Part shown: positions 18,313-26,902 of the stretch, piece after piece
Layout of the letters: each line of letters starts with the position of its first letter
How positions within the stretch are numbered: position 1 is the first letter of the stretch
NCBI RefSeq assembly: GCF_050467285.1
Contig: NZ_JBCMUN010000001.1
Span: forward strand, 1-64,000
Reading direction: 5' to 3'
DNA from: Paenibacillus_E oryzisoli_A
GTDB lineage: Bacteria; Bacillota; Bacilli; Paenibacillales; NBRC-103111
Length of the DNA: 64,000 bases
Notes under the pieces: generated by a model
What the model was told of the DNA's origin: nothing
Database searches by the model: none
Seen by the model: only the letters and a program-made list of their open reading frames with translations
Position numbers and translations under genes: made by a program

Positions 18313-19497
18313 ATGATTGTCAGGGGAGAGATGATCGTGTATCACATACTGCAAAATGAACTGATTTACGGGCTGCTGGAAGGGAAATCCGGCGAAGGGC
18401 AAATAACGGGGCTCATGGAGCAATATGCTGTATCCATGCGCTCCGGGCCTTGGTGTGCGGCCGTTATCGAAATGGACGATATCCATTGGAAGCTGAACCA
18501 GTATTCACCGGAGGAGCGCAAAGAAATTACAAGGAAGCTGATATCAGCGATCAGCACCTATTTGCAGCGGCAGGGGATCGGGTTAGCGGGCCGTATGGCC
18601 GAGCACCGGATTGTTGCCATCTTGTGCATGACTCATTCGGAAGCTCACGAGACCTTATCGACGCTTATCGAGCTTGTTAAACAGAACCACCCCATCTCGG
18701 TAACCATCGGCCTCGGGAGTGCGGAAACCGATATGAAGGATATCCATCGATCATATAATCAGGCCATACAATCTCTTGGACATAAAATGTTTACCGGCAA
18801 AGGCAGGGTCCTCACTGCTCGCGAAACGAAACAGGAGAAGGCAATGGACGCGGCATATTTGGATGATGTTCTTAGCCTGCTTTTTCCTTGTGTCATGACC
18901 TACGATTTGGTGGGCATTGTCGATCGATTGGAGGAACTGTTCGAGTTGATCAGGGCCATGGAGAATCACATCTCGGTGTATAACGTTTGTATACAAATGA
19001 TCTCCAAGCTGGATATAGGCCTCAGATCCGTGAATGGGAGCTTATATGATGTGCTTGGGCGGGAATATAAACAGCTTGACGTGTTGCTTCAGTTCGAAAC
19101 AATTTCCGATATCGAAGCATGGGCGAGAAGAACATTGTTCGAAATATCCGAACTGCTTTTGATGCGGGAGAAGCGGAAGCAGGGCAAGCTGATTGCGCAG
19201 ATGCAGCAATATATTCATGAACATCTGGCTAGCAAAATCACTCTGCGTGAAGTGGCGAATGTATTTGCTTTTTCCCCTAATTATTTGGGCACTTTATTTA
19301 AAGCAAGCACCGGTATCAGTTTCAGCGACTATCTCATCCATACTCGAATAGAGAGAGCCAAACAGCTGCTGCAAGATCCAACGTTAAGAATATACGAAAT
19401 TTCGCATCAGTTGGGATACAGCAACATGACTTATTTTCATCGCCAATTCAAGGGGGTCATCGGACTGACACCCAGCGAATACCGGAAAAGATCGTGA
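18313..19497 (+). CDS. AraC/YesN-type transcriptional regulator (soluble)
   Basis: A 394-residue cytoplasmic regulator. The C-terminal 100 residues form two helix-turn-helix motifs (ITLREVANVFAFSPNYLGTLF and the ending GLTPSEYRKRS). The middle has the degenerate cyclase-like pattern seen in YesN response regulators (ISVTIGLGSAETDMKDIHRSYNQA), but the N-terminal receiver domain is missing, so it is not phosphorylated by the usual route. GAGGTGG precedes ATG 18313, 29 bases after the SLH-cohesin gene, which suggests read-through from it. It probably controls the surrounding polysaccharide genes. Confidence 0.88.
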   Translation: MIVRGEMIVYHILQNELIYGLLEGKSGEGQITGLMEQYAVSMRSGPWCAAVIEMDDIHWKLNQYSPEERKEITRKLISAISTYLQRQGIGLAGRMAEHRIVAILCMTHSEAHETLSTLIELVKQNHPISVTIGLGSAETDMKDIHRSYNQAIQSLGHKMFTGKGRVLTARETKQEKAMDAAYLDDVLSLLFPCVMTYDLVGIVDRLEELFELIRAMENHISVYNVCIQMISKLDIGLRSVNGSLYDVLGREYKQLDVLLQFETISDIEAWARRTLFEISELLLMREKRKQGKLIAQMQQYIHEHLASKITLREVANVFAFSPNYLGTLFKASTGISFSDYLIHTRIERAKQLLQDPTLRIYEISHQLGYSNMTYFHRQFKGVIGLTPSEYRKRS

Positions 19498-19569
19498 ATT
19501 TGATTCCGAGGAAAATAGGGCTCCAACAGCCGCCAGCTCATAAAAGCAGGCGGCTATGCCCGCATGGCT

Positions 19570-20919
19570 TCAGAAAGCAGTATCTTTGGTAACCCTTTGC
19601 AAGAACAGCTCCAGAGAGGCGGAACTCGCGGAAGTATTGGTTAATCGTATCGCTCCTCCGTTTAAGGTAACCGCAACGTTATTCTGCACGGCTACAAACA
19701 GCCTCGATGTATCCCAACATGTGAACTCGGCGTACCAGCCGCCATTGTTGTAGCGGTCAAGCACGTAACCTTTAATGATCTCCCCATCCTGCAGCGGGTA
19801 CGTATCCTCAAAGGCATTTTGGGCAAGTGAGGCGGTTCTGTATTTCTTGTATATGCCCATATGTGAGCTGTATACGGACACATTGGCTGAGCTGACTACA
19901 TTGCGATAATAGTAGTGCGGAAAAAGCTCGAACCCGGTAATTCCTCTGGCAGTGCCGTAATGAATGCTGTTATTGAACTGAAATAACCCGGACATTTTGC
20001 CGGTAATGAGTATGGCGTCGCCCGTTCTTGTAGCGGTCGTGTCCTCAATTGCCGAGTCCTCGAACGAAATGTTCTCGATGTCGCCGCCGTTCACGGATCC
20101 GCTCAGTTTGATAAGCGGCTCGGCAGTGGAGCCGGCACCGGCCAATTCGCAGTTGAGCACTTTTAAACAGCTGATTTTGTTGGAAGCGATCGCTTCATTG
20201 CTGTTGAATAACGCCAGCGCATGTCTCACAGATGACCTGCTTTCACAGTTCATCATCGTCGTCTGGTTAATAAAAGCGGTGGTCAGACTTGCAGAGATGG
20301 CATAGTGGAAGGCGTCTCTCCGAGGGGCCTGGATTTTGACATTAATCATCAGCATATTCTCTATCCAGTAACCGTTCTGACTTGGCTCTATATGAACAGC
20401 ATCACGCTTCGCGGAATCAAGGTATAAATCTTCCAGGGTTACGTAATCCCCCTTGTTGATGCGAATAAGGTCGCGGCCGAAGCTGTGATCGTCCTGCAAG
20501 CCCTTGATTTGCAGACCGGAAATTTTTGTTCTTCCGTTGTTCAAGCCGTTGATGACGATACAATCGGAATTGTCGTTCGCAGGCTTATGTGTAATCGTGG
20601 CGCCGAAGGCGGCCTGCAGCGATACGGCTCCAACCGTAATCGTACCGGTTACTTTATACGTGCCGGAGGGGAAATAGACGACAGCTCCTGAAGAAGCCGC
20701 TGCGTTGACAGCAGCCTGAATGGCCGCGGTGTCATCGGCGATCCCGTCTCCCAGCGCGCCATGATCGGTTTTGACATTCACCCAATCGGCCGGGGCTGCT
20801 GCATAGGCCGTGCCTGATTCGGCTCCTCTTAATAAAGTTGTTCCCGCCATGCCGACGCCTGCTGCCCCGAGTGCAGCCAGCAGCTTTCTTCTGCTGATAG
20901 GACGAGTTGGTTCAATCAC
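19570..20919 (-). CDS. Tat-exported pectate-lyase-superfamily (beta-helix) protein
   Basis: A 449-residue protein whose N-terminus has a twin-arginine signal (ISRRKLLAALGAAGVGMAG), so it is exported folded. The next region holds the Pectate_lyase_3 pattern (GALGDGIADDTAAIQAAVNA ending at YFPSGTY), the first turn of a right-handed parallel beta-helix, and a long set of helix rungs follows. Such proteins are polysaccharide lyases, hydrolases or epimerases; catalytic residues cannot be assigned by eye. The start is GTG 20919: AAGGAGG (20930-20936) lies about ten bases upstream, and an ATG just before is followed by a stop. It converges on the regulator at 18313-19497. Confidence 0.87.
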   Translation of the reverse strand: MIEPTRPISRRKLLAALGAAGVGMAGTTLLRGAESGTAYAAAPADWVNVKTDHGALGDGIADDTAAIQAAVNAAASSGAVVYFPSGTYKVTGTITVGAVSLQAAFGATITHKPANDNSDCIVINGLNNGRTKISGLQIKGLQDDHSFGRDLIRINKGDYVTLEDLYLDSAKRDAVHIEPSQNGYWIENMLMINVKIQAPRRDAFHYAISASLTTAFINQTTMMNCESRSSVRHALALFNSNEAIASNKISCLKVLNCELAGAGSTAEPLIKLSGSVNGGDIENISFEDSAIEDTTATRTGDAILITGKMSGLFQFNNSIHYGTARGITGFELFPHYYYRNVVSSANVSVYSSHMGIYKKYRTASLAQNAFEDTYPLQDGEIIKGYVLDRYNNGGWYAEFTCWDTSRLFVAVQNNVAVTLNGGAIRLTNTSASSASLELFLQRVTKDTAF

Positions 20920-21043
20920 ATGATATTCCTCCTTTTATGATTGGACTTCACCCAGAGCATAGCACTCGTGATGCATGGATGGAAGCGCTTTTACAATATC
21001 TCCGGTCAAAGTGTAGGAAATCGTTGAATCTGTATAGGGCCGG

Positions 21044-21126
21044 CACGTTCCGAATTGAGGGCAACGGAAAAAAGCTGGACGGCGGCACCGGGATCTGAGT
21101 TCCGATGCTGCTGTCCAGCTTTTTTG
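21044..21126. terminator. Second copy of the 6.1-kb terminator hairpin
   Basis: AAAAAAGCTGGACG pairs with the CTGTCCAGCTTTTTT side. It lies downstream of the minus-strand MFS gene. The preceding bases CACGTTCCGAATTGA are identical to the end of the NADH dehydrogenase-like gene at 6084-6098, so this is a duplicated segment, not only a similar hairpin. Confidence 0.8.
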
Positions 21127-21134
21127 ATTCAGGC

Positions 21135-22538
21135 TTACCCGTGATCGATCGCCGCGAGCGAGGCGTTGGTGCTGTCAGCTCCCGCGGGAGATTTGTGCTT
21201 TCTCGTATAGCCCATATATACGAGGGAGCTGCAAATCGTCAGGAAGGCGATGCCCGCCAGCCCCCAGATAATGTTGTCAAAAGCGCTCGGCAATGGCAGC
21301 GTCTTTTGCCAGACGAGCGCGCTGCCCGACAGCGCGACGGCGAACGCGCCGCTGAAAAACTGCAAGAGCTGAAACAAGCCCATGCCCGAGCCGATGCGCT
21401 CGGCGGGCAGCTGTCGCGACAGCTCGTTGGACACCGAGCTCGACAGCGCGGTGAAGCTTACGCTGACGAGGATGTAGAGCGCCGCGATCCAGTAGTAGGA
21501 GTGGGCGGCGGTCAGCGCCAGCAGCACGGTCGCGGCTAGCAGCAGCCACGGCACGAAGCGAAGCAGCATCGCGTTGCCGTACTTGTCGATGATGCGGCCG
21601 ACGCGGTTCGAGACGAGCATGGCCAGCAGCGCGCCGGGGAACAGCAGCAGCCCCGAGGTCAGCGGCGTCAGCCCGAACACGCGGGCGAGCATTTGCGGCG
21701 CCAGAAACAGGAAGCCGAAGGAAATCATGTACGAGAAGACGCCGATGGCACTGAGCGCCATGTATGGCCGGTCTCCGAAGAGAGCGGGCATCAGGAACGG
21801 CTGCGCGGCTTTTCGGATGCGCAGGGTGAACAGTGCGAGCGCCAGCAGGCCGGCAAGCAGTGCAAGCACGCTTCGGGATGTCAGGAACAGCAGCAGACCG
21901 GTCGTTCCGACACCTAGCAGTACGGCGCCGATGGCGTCGAAGGAGCCGCGGATGGGTGTTTCTTTTGGGATCAGGACGAGAAAAATCGGGATAAGCAGCA
22001 GCGTCAGCCCGGTAATGACGAACAGGAAATGCCAGCCCAAGTACTGCACGATCGAGCCGCCGGCGACAGGTCCGAGCCCGAGGCCGAGCGAAGCGGCGGA
22101 CAGAATGGCGGCCATGGCCCTGCCTCGGCGCGATAAGGGAATGTAGCGGGTCACGAATACGATGCCGAGGGAAGGAATCGCGCCTGCGCCCGACGCTTGC
22201 AGCAGCCGGGTGATCAGCAGCAAAGCGAAGCTGTTCGAGAACATCCCGAGGATCGAGGCGCCGCCGAGGGAGAGCAGCGCGATCAGGTAAAGCCGTCGAA
22301 TCGGCACAAAGTCGGACAGACGACTATAGGTTATCGAGGAAATGGCGAAAATAATCGAATAGCCCGTCACGATCCAGGACGCCGTCGAGGGGCTGAGCCC
22401 GAACTCTGCCGAGATGCCTGGGAGCGCCAAATTGAACATCATGGTGTTCATAATGACGAGAACAATAGTAAAGCAAAGCAATAGAGAAACGGGGGTTTCT
22501 CGTAAACGCGAGTTCGCTGCGGACGGCACTGTCATCAT
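21135..22538 (-). CDS. MFS drug exporter (DHA2, TetA(L)-like)
   Basis: A 467-residue membrane protein with 12-14 hydrophobic segments. The first loop has the MFS motif A pattern (SRLSDFVPIRRLYLIALLS), and the following segments (RLLQASGAGAIPSLGIVFVTRY, GLGPVAGGSIVQYLGWHFLF) are typical of the drug:proton antiporter group that includes TetA(L). It likely expels a lipophilic compound by proton exchange. ATG 22538 is chosen for the GGCAGGTG five bases upstream; an ATG at 22559 is the longer alternative. No regulator gene adjoins, but a good promoter lies upstream. Confidence 0.88.
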   Translation of the reverse strand: MMTVPSAANSRLRETPVSLLLCFTIVLVIMNTMMFNLALPGISAEFGLSPSTASWIVTGYSIIFAISSITYSRLSDFVPIRRLYLIALLSLGGASILGMFSNSFALLLITRLLQASGAGAIPSLGIVFVTRYIPLSRRGRAMAAILSAASLGLGLGPVAGGSIVQYLGWHFLFVITGLTLLLIPIFLVLIPKETPIRGSFDAIGAVLLGVGTTGLLLFLTSRSVLALLAGLLALALFTLRIRKAAQPFLMPALFGDRPYMALSAIGVFSYMISFGFLFLAPQMLARVFGLTPLTSGLLLFPGALLAMLVSNRVGRIIDKYGNAMLLRFVPWLLLAATVLLALTAAHSYYWIAALYILVSVSFTALSSSVSNELSRQLPAERIGSGMGLFQLLQFFSGAFAVALSGSALVWQKTLPLPSAFDNIIWGLAGIAFLTICSSLVYMGYTRKHKSPAGADSTNASLAAIDHG

Positions 22539-22580
22539 GAAAACACCTGCCCCTTCCATAACTATAACTTATTTTGTAAC

Positions 22581-22609
22581 AGTTTAGCACGGCATTTAGA
22601 GGGTGTCAA
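22581..22609 (-). promoter_or_regulatory. Sigma-A-type promoter of the MFS gene
   Basis: On the minus strand TTGACA (22604-22609) and TAAACT (22581-22586) are 17 bases apart and lie 43 bases before the chosen start. Confidence 0.75.
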
Positions 22610-22794
22610 GAAAGTAAAAAAACGTAAAATACTGCGATCAGCTGCGAAAACGGGAGATAATGAAAGAGTCATAGGAATGTAAGCGAATTAATGAGGAGTT
22701 GGAGAGAGGGAACGAAACTTTTTAGGGTGATTCTCACCTTTACTATGGACAAAGAAGAGAGTAGTATTCAATCCGTACCAGATAACTGAATATG

Positions 22795-22946
22795 TCGCTT
22801 AATTTTCTGTGAAGAAAAGCGGGGGAACCACGCAATTCATGGGGTGAGTAACGGTGCAGCATTCAGGCGCTGTTTAGGGCAGATTTCTCGCGGCCCGAAC
22901 CCGACAGCTAACCTCGTAAGCGAACGTGAGAGAGGAGAACTGTGCC
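22795..22946 (+). promoter_or_regulatory. c-di-AMP riboswitch (ydaO/yuaA class)
   Basis: The class consensus is readable: CGCTTAATTTTC, then GCGGGGGAACCACG, GGGGTGA, CGAACCCGACAGCTAACCTC, GTAAGCG and GAGAGGAG. In the known class, c-di-AMP binding promotes termination, and an intrinsic terminator follows at once. The downstream gene is a KimA-type potassium importer, the standard target. High potassium raises c-di-AMP and would shut this gene off. Confidence 0.93.
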
Positions 22947-22947
22947 C

Positions 22948-22977
22948 AAAACACAAGGTCGATCCTTGTGTTTTTTT
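22948..22977 (+). terminator. Expression-platform terminator of the c-di-AMP riboswitch
   Basis: AACACAAGG pairs with CCTTGTGTT around a 5-base loop, followed by a run of seven or more T. It sits between riboswitch and kimA start and is the likely off state. Confidence 0.9.
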
Positions 22978-23035
22978 GCGTCCATTTTTGCCTCTTAGAC
23001 CAAACACTAAGAACTCATTGGGGGAACATCCGCGC

Positions 23036-24871
23036 ATGACAAGTGATTCATTGAAAAAAATCGTGTTTGGCAAACCGCTGAAATCCAGCGAACTGGAATC
23101 GGAAAAAATGCAGGTCTGGAAGGCGCTGCCGATCCTTTCCTCCGACGCTTTGTCGTCCGTTGCGTACGGGACAGAGCAAATTTTGCTGGAGCTCGCGACG
23201 GTCGGAGCTGCGGCGTTTGCCTTTTCGCTGCCGATTGCGATTTCCATCATCGCCCTGATTATGCTGCTGGTGCTGAGCTACCGGCAAGTGATTGAGGCGT
23301 ACCCGCAAGGCGGCGGCGCGTACATGGTGACCAAGGAGAACCTGGGCATGTCCTGGGGGCGGCTGACCGGCGTCTCGCTGCTGATCGACTATACGCTGAC
23401 CGTGGCTGTTTCCATTTCGGCGGGGGTACAGGCGATTACGTCGGCATTTCCAGCAGCGGTACCGTATATCGTGCCTTTGGCGCTTATTCTTGTATGGATC
23501 ATGGTGTGGCTCAACTTGCGCGGTACATCCGAGTCTGGAACGGTGTTTGCGATCCCAACGTACTTTTTTATATTCTGCGTCCTGCTGCTCGTCGGCAAAG
23601 GCCTGTTCGACCTGCTGACTGGCAGTATGAACACGCATGCGATTAACTTTGAGCCGAATGCGGCGACAAATTCATTAACGCTGTTTGTTCTGTTAAAAGC
23701 GTTCTCCTCCGGCTGCTCGGCCGTAACGGGCATTGAGGCGATCTCGGATGCTGTACCTCATTTTCGCACACCTTCGGTGCGAAATGCAAAACGTACGCTA
23801 CTCTCGCTCGGTACGCTGCTGGCTATCGTGTTCGGCGGCGTGACCCTGATCAGCTTGGCGTACGGTATCGCGCCTGACCCGAAAGGTCATACGTCGGTGC
23901 TGTCCATGGTGACCGAGCAAGCTTTTGGCCGCGGTCTCATGTATTACGCCACACAGATCGCTACGATGTTAATTTTGGTGCTGGCTGCCAATACGAGCTT
24001 CAACGGTTTTCCGATTCTGGCGTCCATCATGGCCCAGGACAAAAACTTCCCGAGAATGTTCTCGTTCCGCGGCGACCGCCTGTCGTACAATTACGGCATC
24101 ATTACACTCGGCGCCTTAGCCAGCTTGCTGCTGATCGGTTTTAAGGGGAGAACGGACGCTTTGATCCCACTGTATGCGATCGGCGTGTTCCTCTCCTTTA
24201 CCTTGGCGCAAAGCGGGCTCGTGCGCAAATGGTATCGCGAGCGCGTCTCCGGCTGGGTTGGCAAGTTGATCATCAACGGGCTGGGCGGGCTGGTATCGTT
24301 AGCGGTGTTAATTATTTTCTGCATGACCAAATTCAGCGAAGGCGCCTGGATCGTCATTGTGGTTACGCCGATTATGCTGCTGATGATTACCAAAATCAGC
24401 CGCCATTACGACGACGTCGCCAATCAACTTCGCATCGATCTTGTGCAAGAGCGCGTCTGCACGAAAGAGCCGGTCATTATCGTACCGGTCGCGGGCATTC
24501 ACCGTGCGGTGGCGCAGACTTTGAACTATGCCAAGTCGCTGTCGCCGAACGTCATCGCGTTCTACGTCTCCTTCTCTGACGAGGATGAGGAAGCGATGCA
24601 GGAAAAATGGCAGGTCTGGGACCCCGGCGTCCGGCTTGTTGTTTTCAAATCCCGTTACCGAACAATTCTGAAGCCGTTGGCGGAATTTATCGAGCGGATC
24701 GACACGCATGTGTCGGAGAAGCAGTCGATCATGGTTATTTTGCCCCAATTCATTCCAAAAAAATGGTGGCACCGCCTCCTGCACAACCAATCGGCCTCGC
24801 GGATTCGTTCCAAGCTGCAAGCCGACAAAGATATTGTCGTGGCGACCGTGCCGTATCATTTGCATCAATAG
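23036..24871 (+). CDS. kimA: KimA-type high-affinity potassium importer
   Basis: A 611-residue APC-superfamily transporter, close in length to the Bacillus KimA (formerly YdaO). About twelve membrane segments fill residues 45-470, with YGTEQILLELATVGAAAFAF near the start as in KimA, and a soluble C-terminal domain follows (about 485-611). It takes up potassium with protons. The c-di-AMP riboswitch upstream supports the assignment over a generic amino-acid permease. ATG 23036 follows GGGGGAAC; earlier in-frame starts would lie inside the riboswitch. The stop codon is overlapped by the left repeat of a mobile-looking element. Confidence 0.93.
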   Translation: MTSDSLKKIVFGKPLKSSELESEKMQVWKALPILSSDALSSVAYGTEQILLELATVGAAAFAFSLPIAISIIALIMLLVLSYRQVIEAYPQGGGAYMVTKENLGMSWGRLTGVSLLIDYTLTVAVSISAGVQAITSAFPAAVPYIVPLALILVWIMVWLNLRGTSESGTVFAIPTYFFIFCVLLLVGKGLFDLLTGSMNTHAINFEPNAATNSLTLFVLLKAFSSGCSAVTGIEAISDAVPHFRTPSVRNAKRTLLSLGTLLAIVFGGVTLISLAYGIAPDPKGHTSVLSMVTEQAFGRGLMYYATQIATMLILVLAANTSFNGFPILASIMAQDKNFPRMFSFRGDRLSYNYGIITLGALASLLLIGFKGRTDALIPLYAIGVFLSFTLAQSGLVRKWYRERVSGWVGKLIINGLGGLVSLAVLIIFCMTKFSEGAWIVIVVTPIMLLMITKISRHYDDVANQLRIDLVQERVCTKEPVIIVPVAGIHRAVAQTLNYAKSLSPNVIAFYVSFSDEDEEAMQEKWQVWDPGVRLVVFKSRYRTILKPLAEFIERIDTHVSEKQSIMVILPQFIPKKWWHRLLHNQSASRIRSKLQADKDIVVATVPYHLHQ

Positions 24872-25066
24872 TTCGTGTACAAAAAGCCGGATTTTCAGCA
24901 CCGAGAAGGTTGCGAGAAGCTGAAGAAGGAGGAACGGAATGTAGGCAGACCTACATGAGTACCGGACTTCGAAGGTGAACGCAAGATTCGATGCCGAATT
25001 CGCTCCTCGATTTGCTTCGTGATCAAAAGACGGCTTTTTGAACTACCTCTAATAGTTCGTGTACAA
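24867..25066. repeat. Structured, MITE-like element flanked by a 16-base direct repeat
   Basis: AATAGTTCGTGTACAA occurs at 24867-24882 and 25051-25066. Inside it, AAAAAGCCG (24881) and CGGCTTTTT (25031) are inverted, so the 160-base body can close into one stem ending in T, usable as a terminator for kimA. The interior (GAGAAGCTGAAGAAGGAGG and a TGTAGG-CAGA-CCTACA hairpin) looks structured, not coding. Confidence 0.65.
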
Positions 25067-25103
25067 TAGAAGGGACAACTTAATTTTTTGAGGTGAACCC
25101 TGC

Positions 25104-25364
25104 ATGGTGAAAAAGAGAGGAAAAGTAACCCCCGCTGCGCCCAGCGTGGAAGATAAACCGGCAACGCTGAAAGACCTGCTGCGGCCTGAGGTTTTGGCTG
25201 GCCTGAAAGCGCAGGCGGATGCAATGAAAGCCGACGAGCAAGCGAAGCGGGAGGCTGAGCGCGCACGCGTGGAGGCTGCACGGAAGGCCGAGGAGAAGCG
25301 GCTGGAGAACGATTTTGGTCATTTGCTTTCCAAGAGTGACTTGGATTGGCGAAAGCATAAGTAA
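25104..25364 (+). CDS. yqkE: YqkE-like small charged protein (DUF3886)
   Basis: An 86-residue protein made almost wholly of charged helix: a basic start, TLKDLLRPEVLAGLKAQAD, then a run rich in Lys, Glu, Arg and Ala (about residues 35-68), closing with the family signature FGHLLSKSDLDWRKHK. This matches the YqkE/DUF3886 family of Bacillales, whose role is unknown. GAGGTG lies seven bases before ATG 25104. Its promoter may lie partly in the right repeat of the preceding element. Confidence 0.85.
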   Translation: MVKKRGKVTPAAPSVEDKPATLKDLLRPEVLAGLKAQADAMKADEQAKREAERARVEAARKAEEKRLENDFGHLLSKSDLDWRKHK

Positions 25365-25499
25365 GGATGGAGGAGGCGCGTGGGTGCGCCTCTTTTGCTT
25401 TTTCAGCGGCGCGTGAGTGAATTATCAGCGATCTTCCATGGTCGTATGTGAGACATGGTGTTAACATGAATACTACTTGTCGTGAGAGGAGCTGTCGGG

Positions 25500-25904
25500 A
25501 TGGTTCCCAAGCATATCGTGTCTGCCGCAACCATTGTGCGGAATGAGAAGAATGAAATTTTGCTGATTAAGGGGCCTCGGCGTGGCTGGGAAATGCCCGG
25601 AGGCCAGGTCGAAGAGGGGGAATCCTTGGCCGCGGCCGCGGTTCGGGAAACGAAAGAAGAATGCGGCCTGGACGTCGAGGTCACGAAATTTTGCGGCATT
25701 TTTCAGAATGTGAGCAAGGGCATTTGTAACACGTTATTTCTGGCGAGACCCGTGGGCGGAGAACTGACGACGACAGCGGAGGCGCTGGAGGTGGGCTTTT
25801 TCCCGATTGAAGCTGCGCTGGACATGGTGAAGTGGGGAAATTTCCGCCAGCGGATCGCGTACTGTTTGAACGAGGAGCTGCAGCCGTTTTATGTGGAGTT
25901 TTGA
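25500..25904 (+). CDS. NUDIX hydrolase
   Basis: A 134-residue protein with a complete NUDIX box (GGQVEEGESLAAAAVRETKE followed by ECGL, about residues 38-61). The motif binds magnesium and cleaves nucleoside diphosphates linked to another group, for example oxidised nucleotides or nucleotide sugars; the substrate is not predictable. ATG 25500 follows GAGGAGC. It appears to be monocistronic. Confidence 0.88.
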   Translation: MVPKHIVSAATIVRNEKNEILLIKGPRRGWEMPGGQVEEGESLAAAAVRETKEECGLDVEVTKFCGIFQNVSKGICNTLFLARPVGGELTTTAEALEVGFFPIEAALDMVKWGNFRQRIAYCLNEELQPFYVEF

Positions 25905-25930
25905 TTTGGTGGAGAAGATAATTCCTGCTC

Positions 25931-26160
25931 ATCCAGCGGCGTGTTAGCTTCCTTAAGAGGGGCCAGCCCCTTCTAATTCACTCAAATCGCCTTAATCTGG
26001 CCATTTAACTAGGTCTGGCCCCTCTTAGCCACGTCAAATTTCCGTATCCAGCGACGTTTGAGCCTTCTTAAGAGGGGGTAGCCCTTTCTAATTCGCTCAA
26101 ATCGCCTTAATCTGGCTATTTAACTAGGTCTGGCCCCACTTAGCTACTTCGATATGCTGC
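25931..26160. repeat. Two tandem copies of a ~115-base element with inverted ends
   Basis: Units start at 25931 and 26046 (ATCCAGCG). Each contains TTAAGAGGGG, a conserved core ending in TTTAACTAGGTCTGGCCCC. In the first unit AAGAGGGGCCAG (25955) and CTGGCCCCTCTT (26015) are perfect inverted repeats of 12 bases; in the second they are degraded. No coding potential is seen. Confidence 0.8.
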
Positions 26161-26257
26161 TGAGGCATTCCAGGGAGATCCTAGCCAGATTCAGGAGACT
26201 AGCATCCCTGGGGAATTGTCACGTTAATTGCAATGGTGCTCAGACGAGTCCCACACG

Positions 26258-26332
26258 AAGAGTGGTAAACCGCTCTTATTTCGAAAGCATGTCCTGAAGT
26301 CTAACAAATAAGCGTGGTAAACCACGCTTATT
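26258..26332. repeat. Palindrome pair A (AATAAGCGTGG family)
   Basis: AAGAGTGGTAAACCGCTCTT (26258-26277) and AATAAGCGTGG-TAAA-CCACGCTTATT (26307-26332) are each palindromic and also pair with each other, forming a hairpin with about 29 bases between them. Confidence 0.75.
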
Positions 26333-26352
26333 CGTGCGCCGAGGTGGGATTT

Positions 26353-26455
26353 CCAGCCCTTTCAAAAATATAAGCGTGGTTTACCGCTGCTATTTCCGCG
26401 TTTTCACATGAAAACGGGAATAAGAGCGGTTGACCACGCTTATTGTAAGGGCTGG
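26353..26455. repeat. Long hairpin unit B built from two more palindromes of the same family
   Basis: CCAGCCCTT (26353) and AAGGGCTGG (26446) form the base. Inside, ATAAGCGTGGTTTACCGC pairs with GCGGTTGACCACGCTTAT, and CGTTTT-CACATG-AAAACG forms the tip. The whole 103-base stretch folds into one imperfect hairpin with arms near 48 bases. Confidence 0.75.
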
Positions 26456-26570
26456 GTTGCGCGCCATGGGGTTCGAGCGGCAGAGAGAGCTGTGCACCCA
26501 CCTGTGCGGGTACTTTAAGTGCTGCGAGTGCCTCATCCTGGCTCGCACAACACCAGCATCGGCGCAATCA

Positions 26571-26786
26571 CTACCGCCGCTTCATCTCAAAAAACTCGCA
26601 CGACTCGCGATCGTAGTACGTCAACTCGCTGACGCGCGTCTGCACGACGACGGTCGTGTCGCTGAAGCGGAGAACGAGCGCGTTCGAATCGACGATATGA
26701 TCGTCTTTGAAGACGCGCACGACGGCCTGACGGTCCACGACCTCCTGGAAATCTGCGTCCGTCACCAATCTTTGATTCCTTGCCAT
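26571..26786 (-). CDS. Small hypothetical protein (71 residues)
   Basis: The protein alternates beta-prone stretches (QAVVRVFKDDHIVDSNALVLR, TTVVVQTRVSELTYYDR) and ends in a basic patch (FEMKRR). GAGGAGG lies about 11 bases before the ATG. It has no signal peptide or membrane segment and I do not recognise the family. It sits 116 bases beyond the end of the GntR-type gene on the same strand, so they could share a transcript. Confidence 0.6.
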   Translation of the reverse strand: MARNQRLVTDADFQEVVDRQAVVRVFKDDHIVDSNALVLRFSDTTVVVQTRVSELTYYDRESCEFFEMKRR

Positions 26787-26902
26787 GCCGGCGATTCGCC
26801 TCCTCGGGATATCGATATCATCTCTCTATTGTACCACAAGAGAGAACCAGAGGCCCCTCGTCCGCGAATAGCTCCCGTTTCCGCCCGCTACCCTCGCCGT
26901 CG

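Larger units (their letters stand above)
25905..26570. other. 666-base non-coding repeat cluster
   Basis: Apart from the repeat units listed separately, the remaining sequence (26161-26257, 26456-26570) shows no frame with a ribosome binding site and no tRNA-like fold. Confidence 0.6.

Noticed and set aside
25931..26455. Possible CRISPR array
   Set aside because: The repeats are few, palindromic and unevenly spaced, without unique spacers of constant length and without cas genes.
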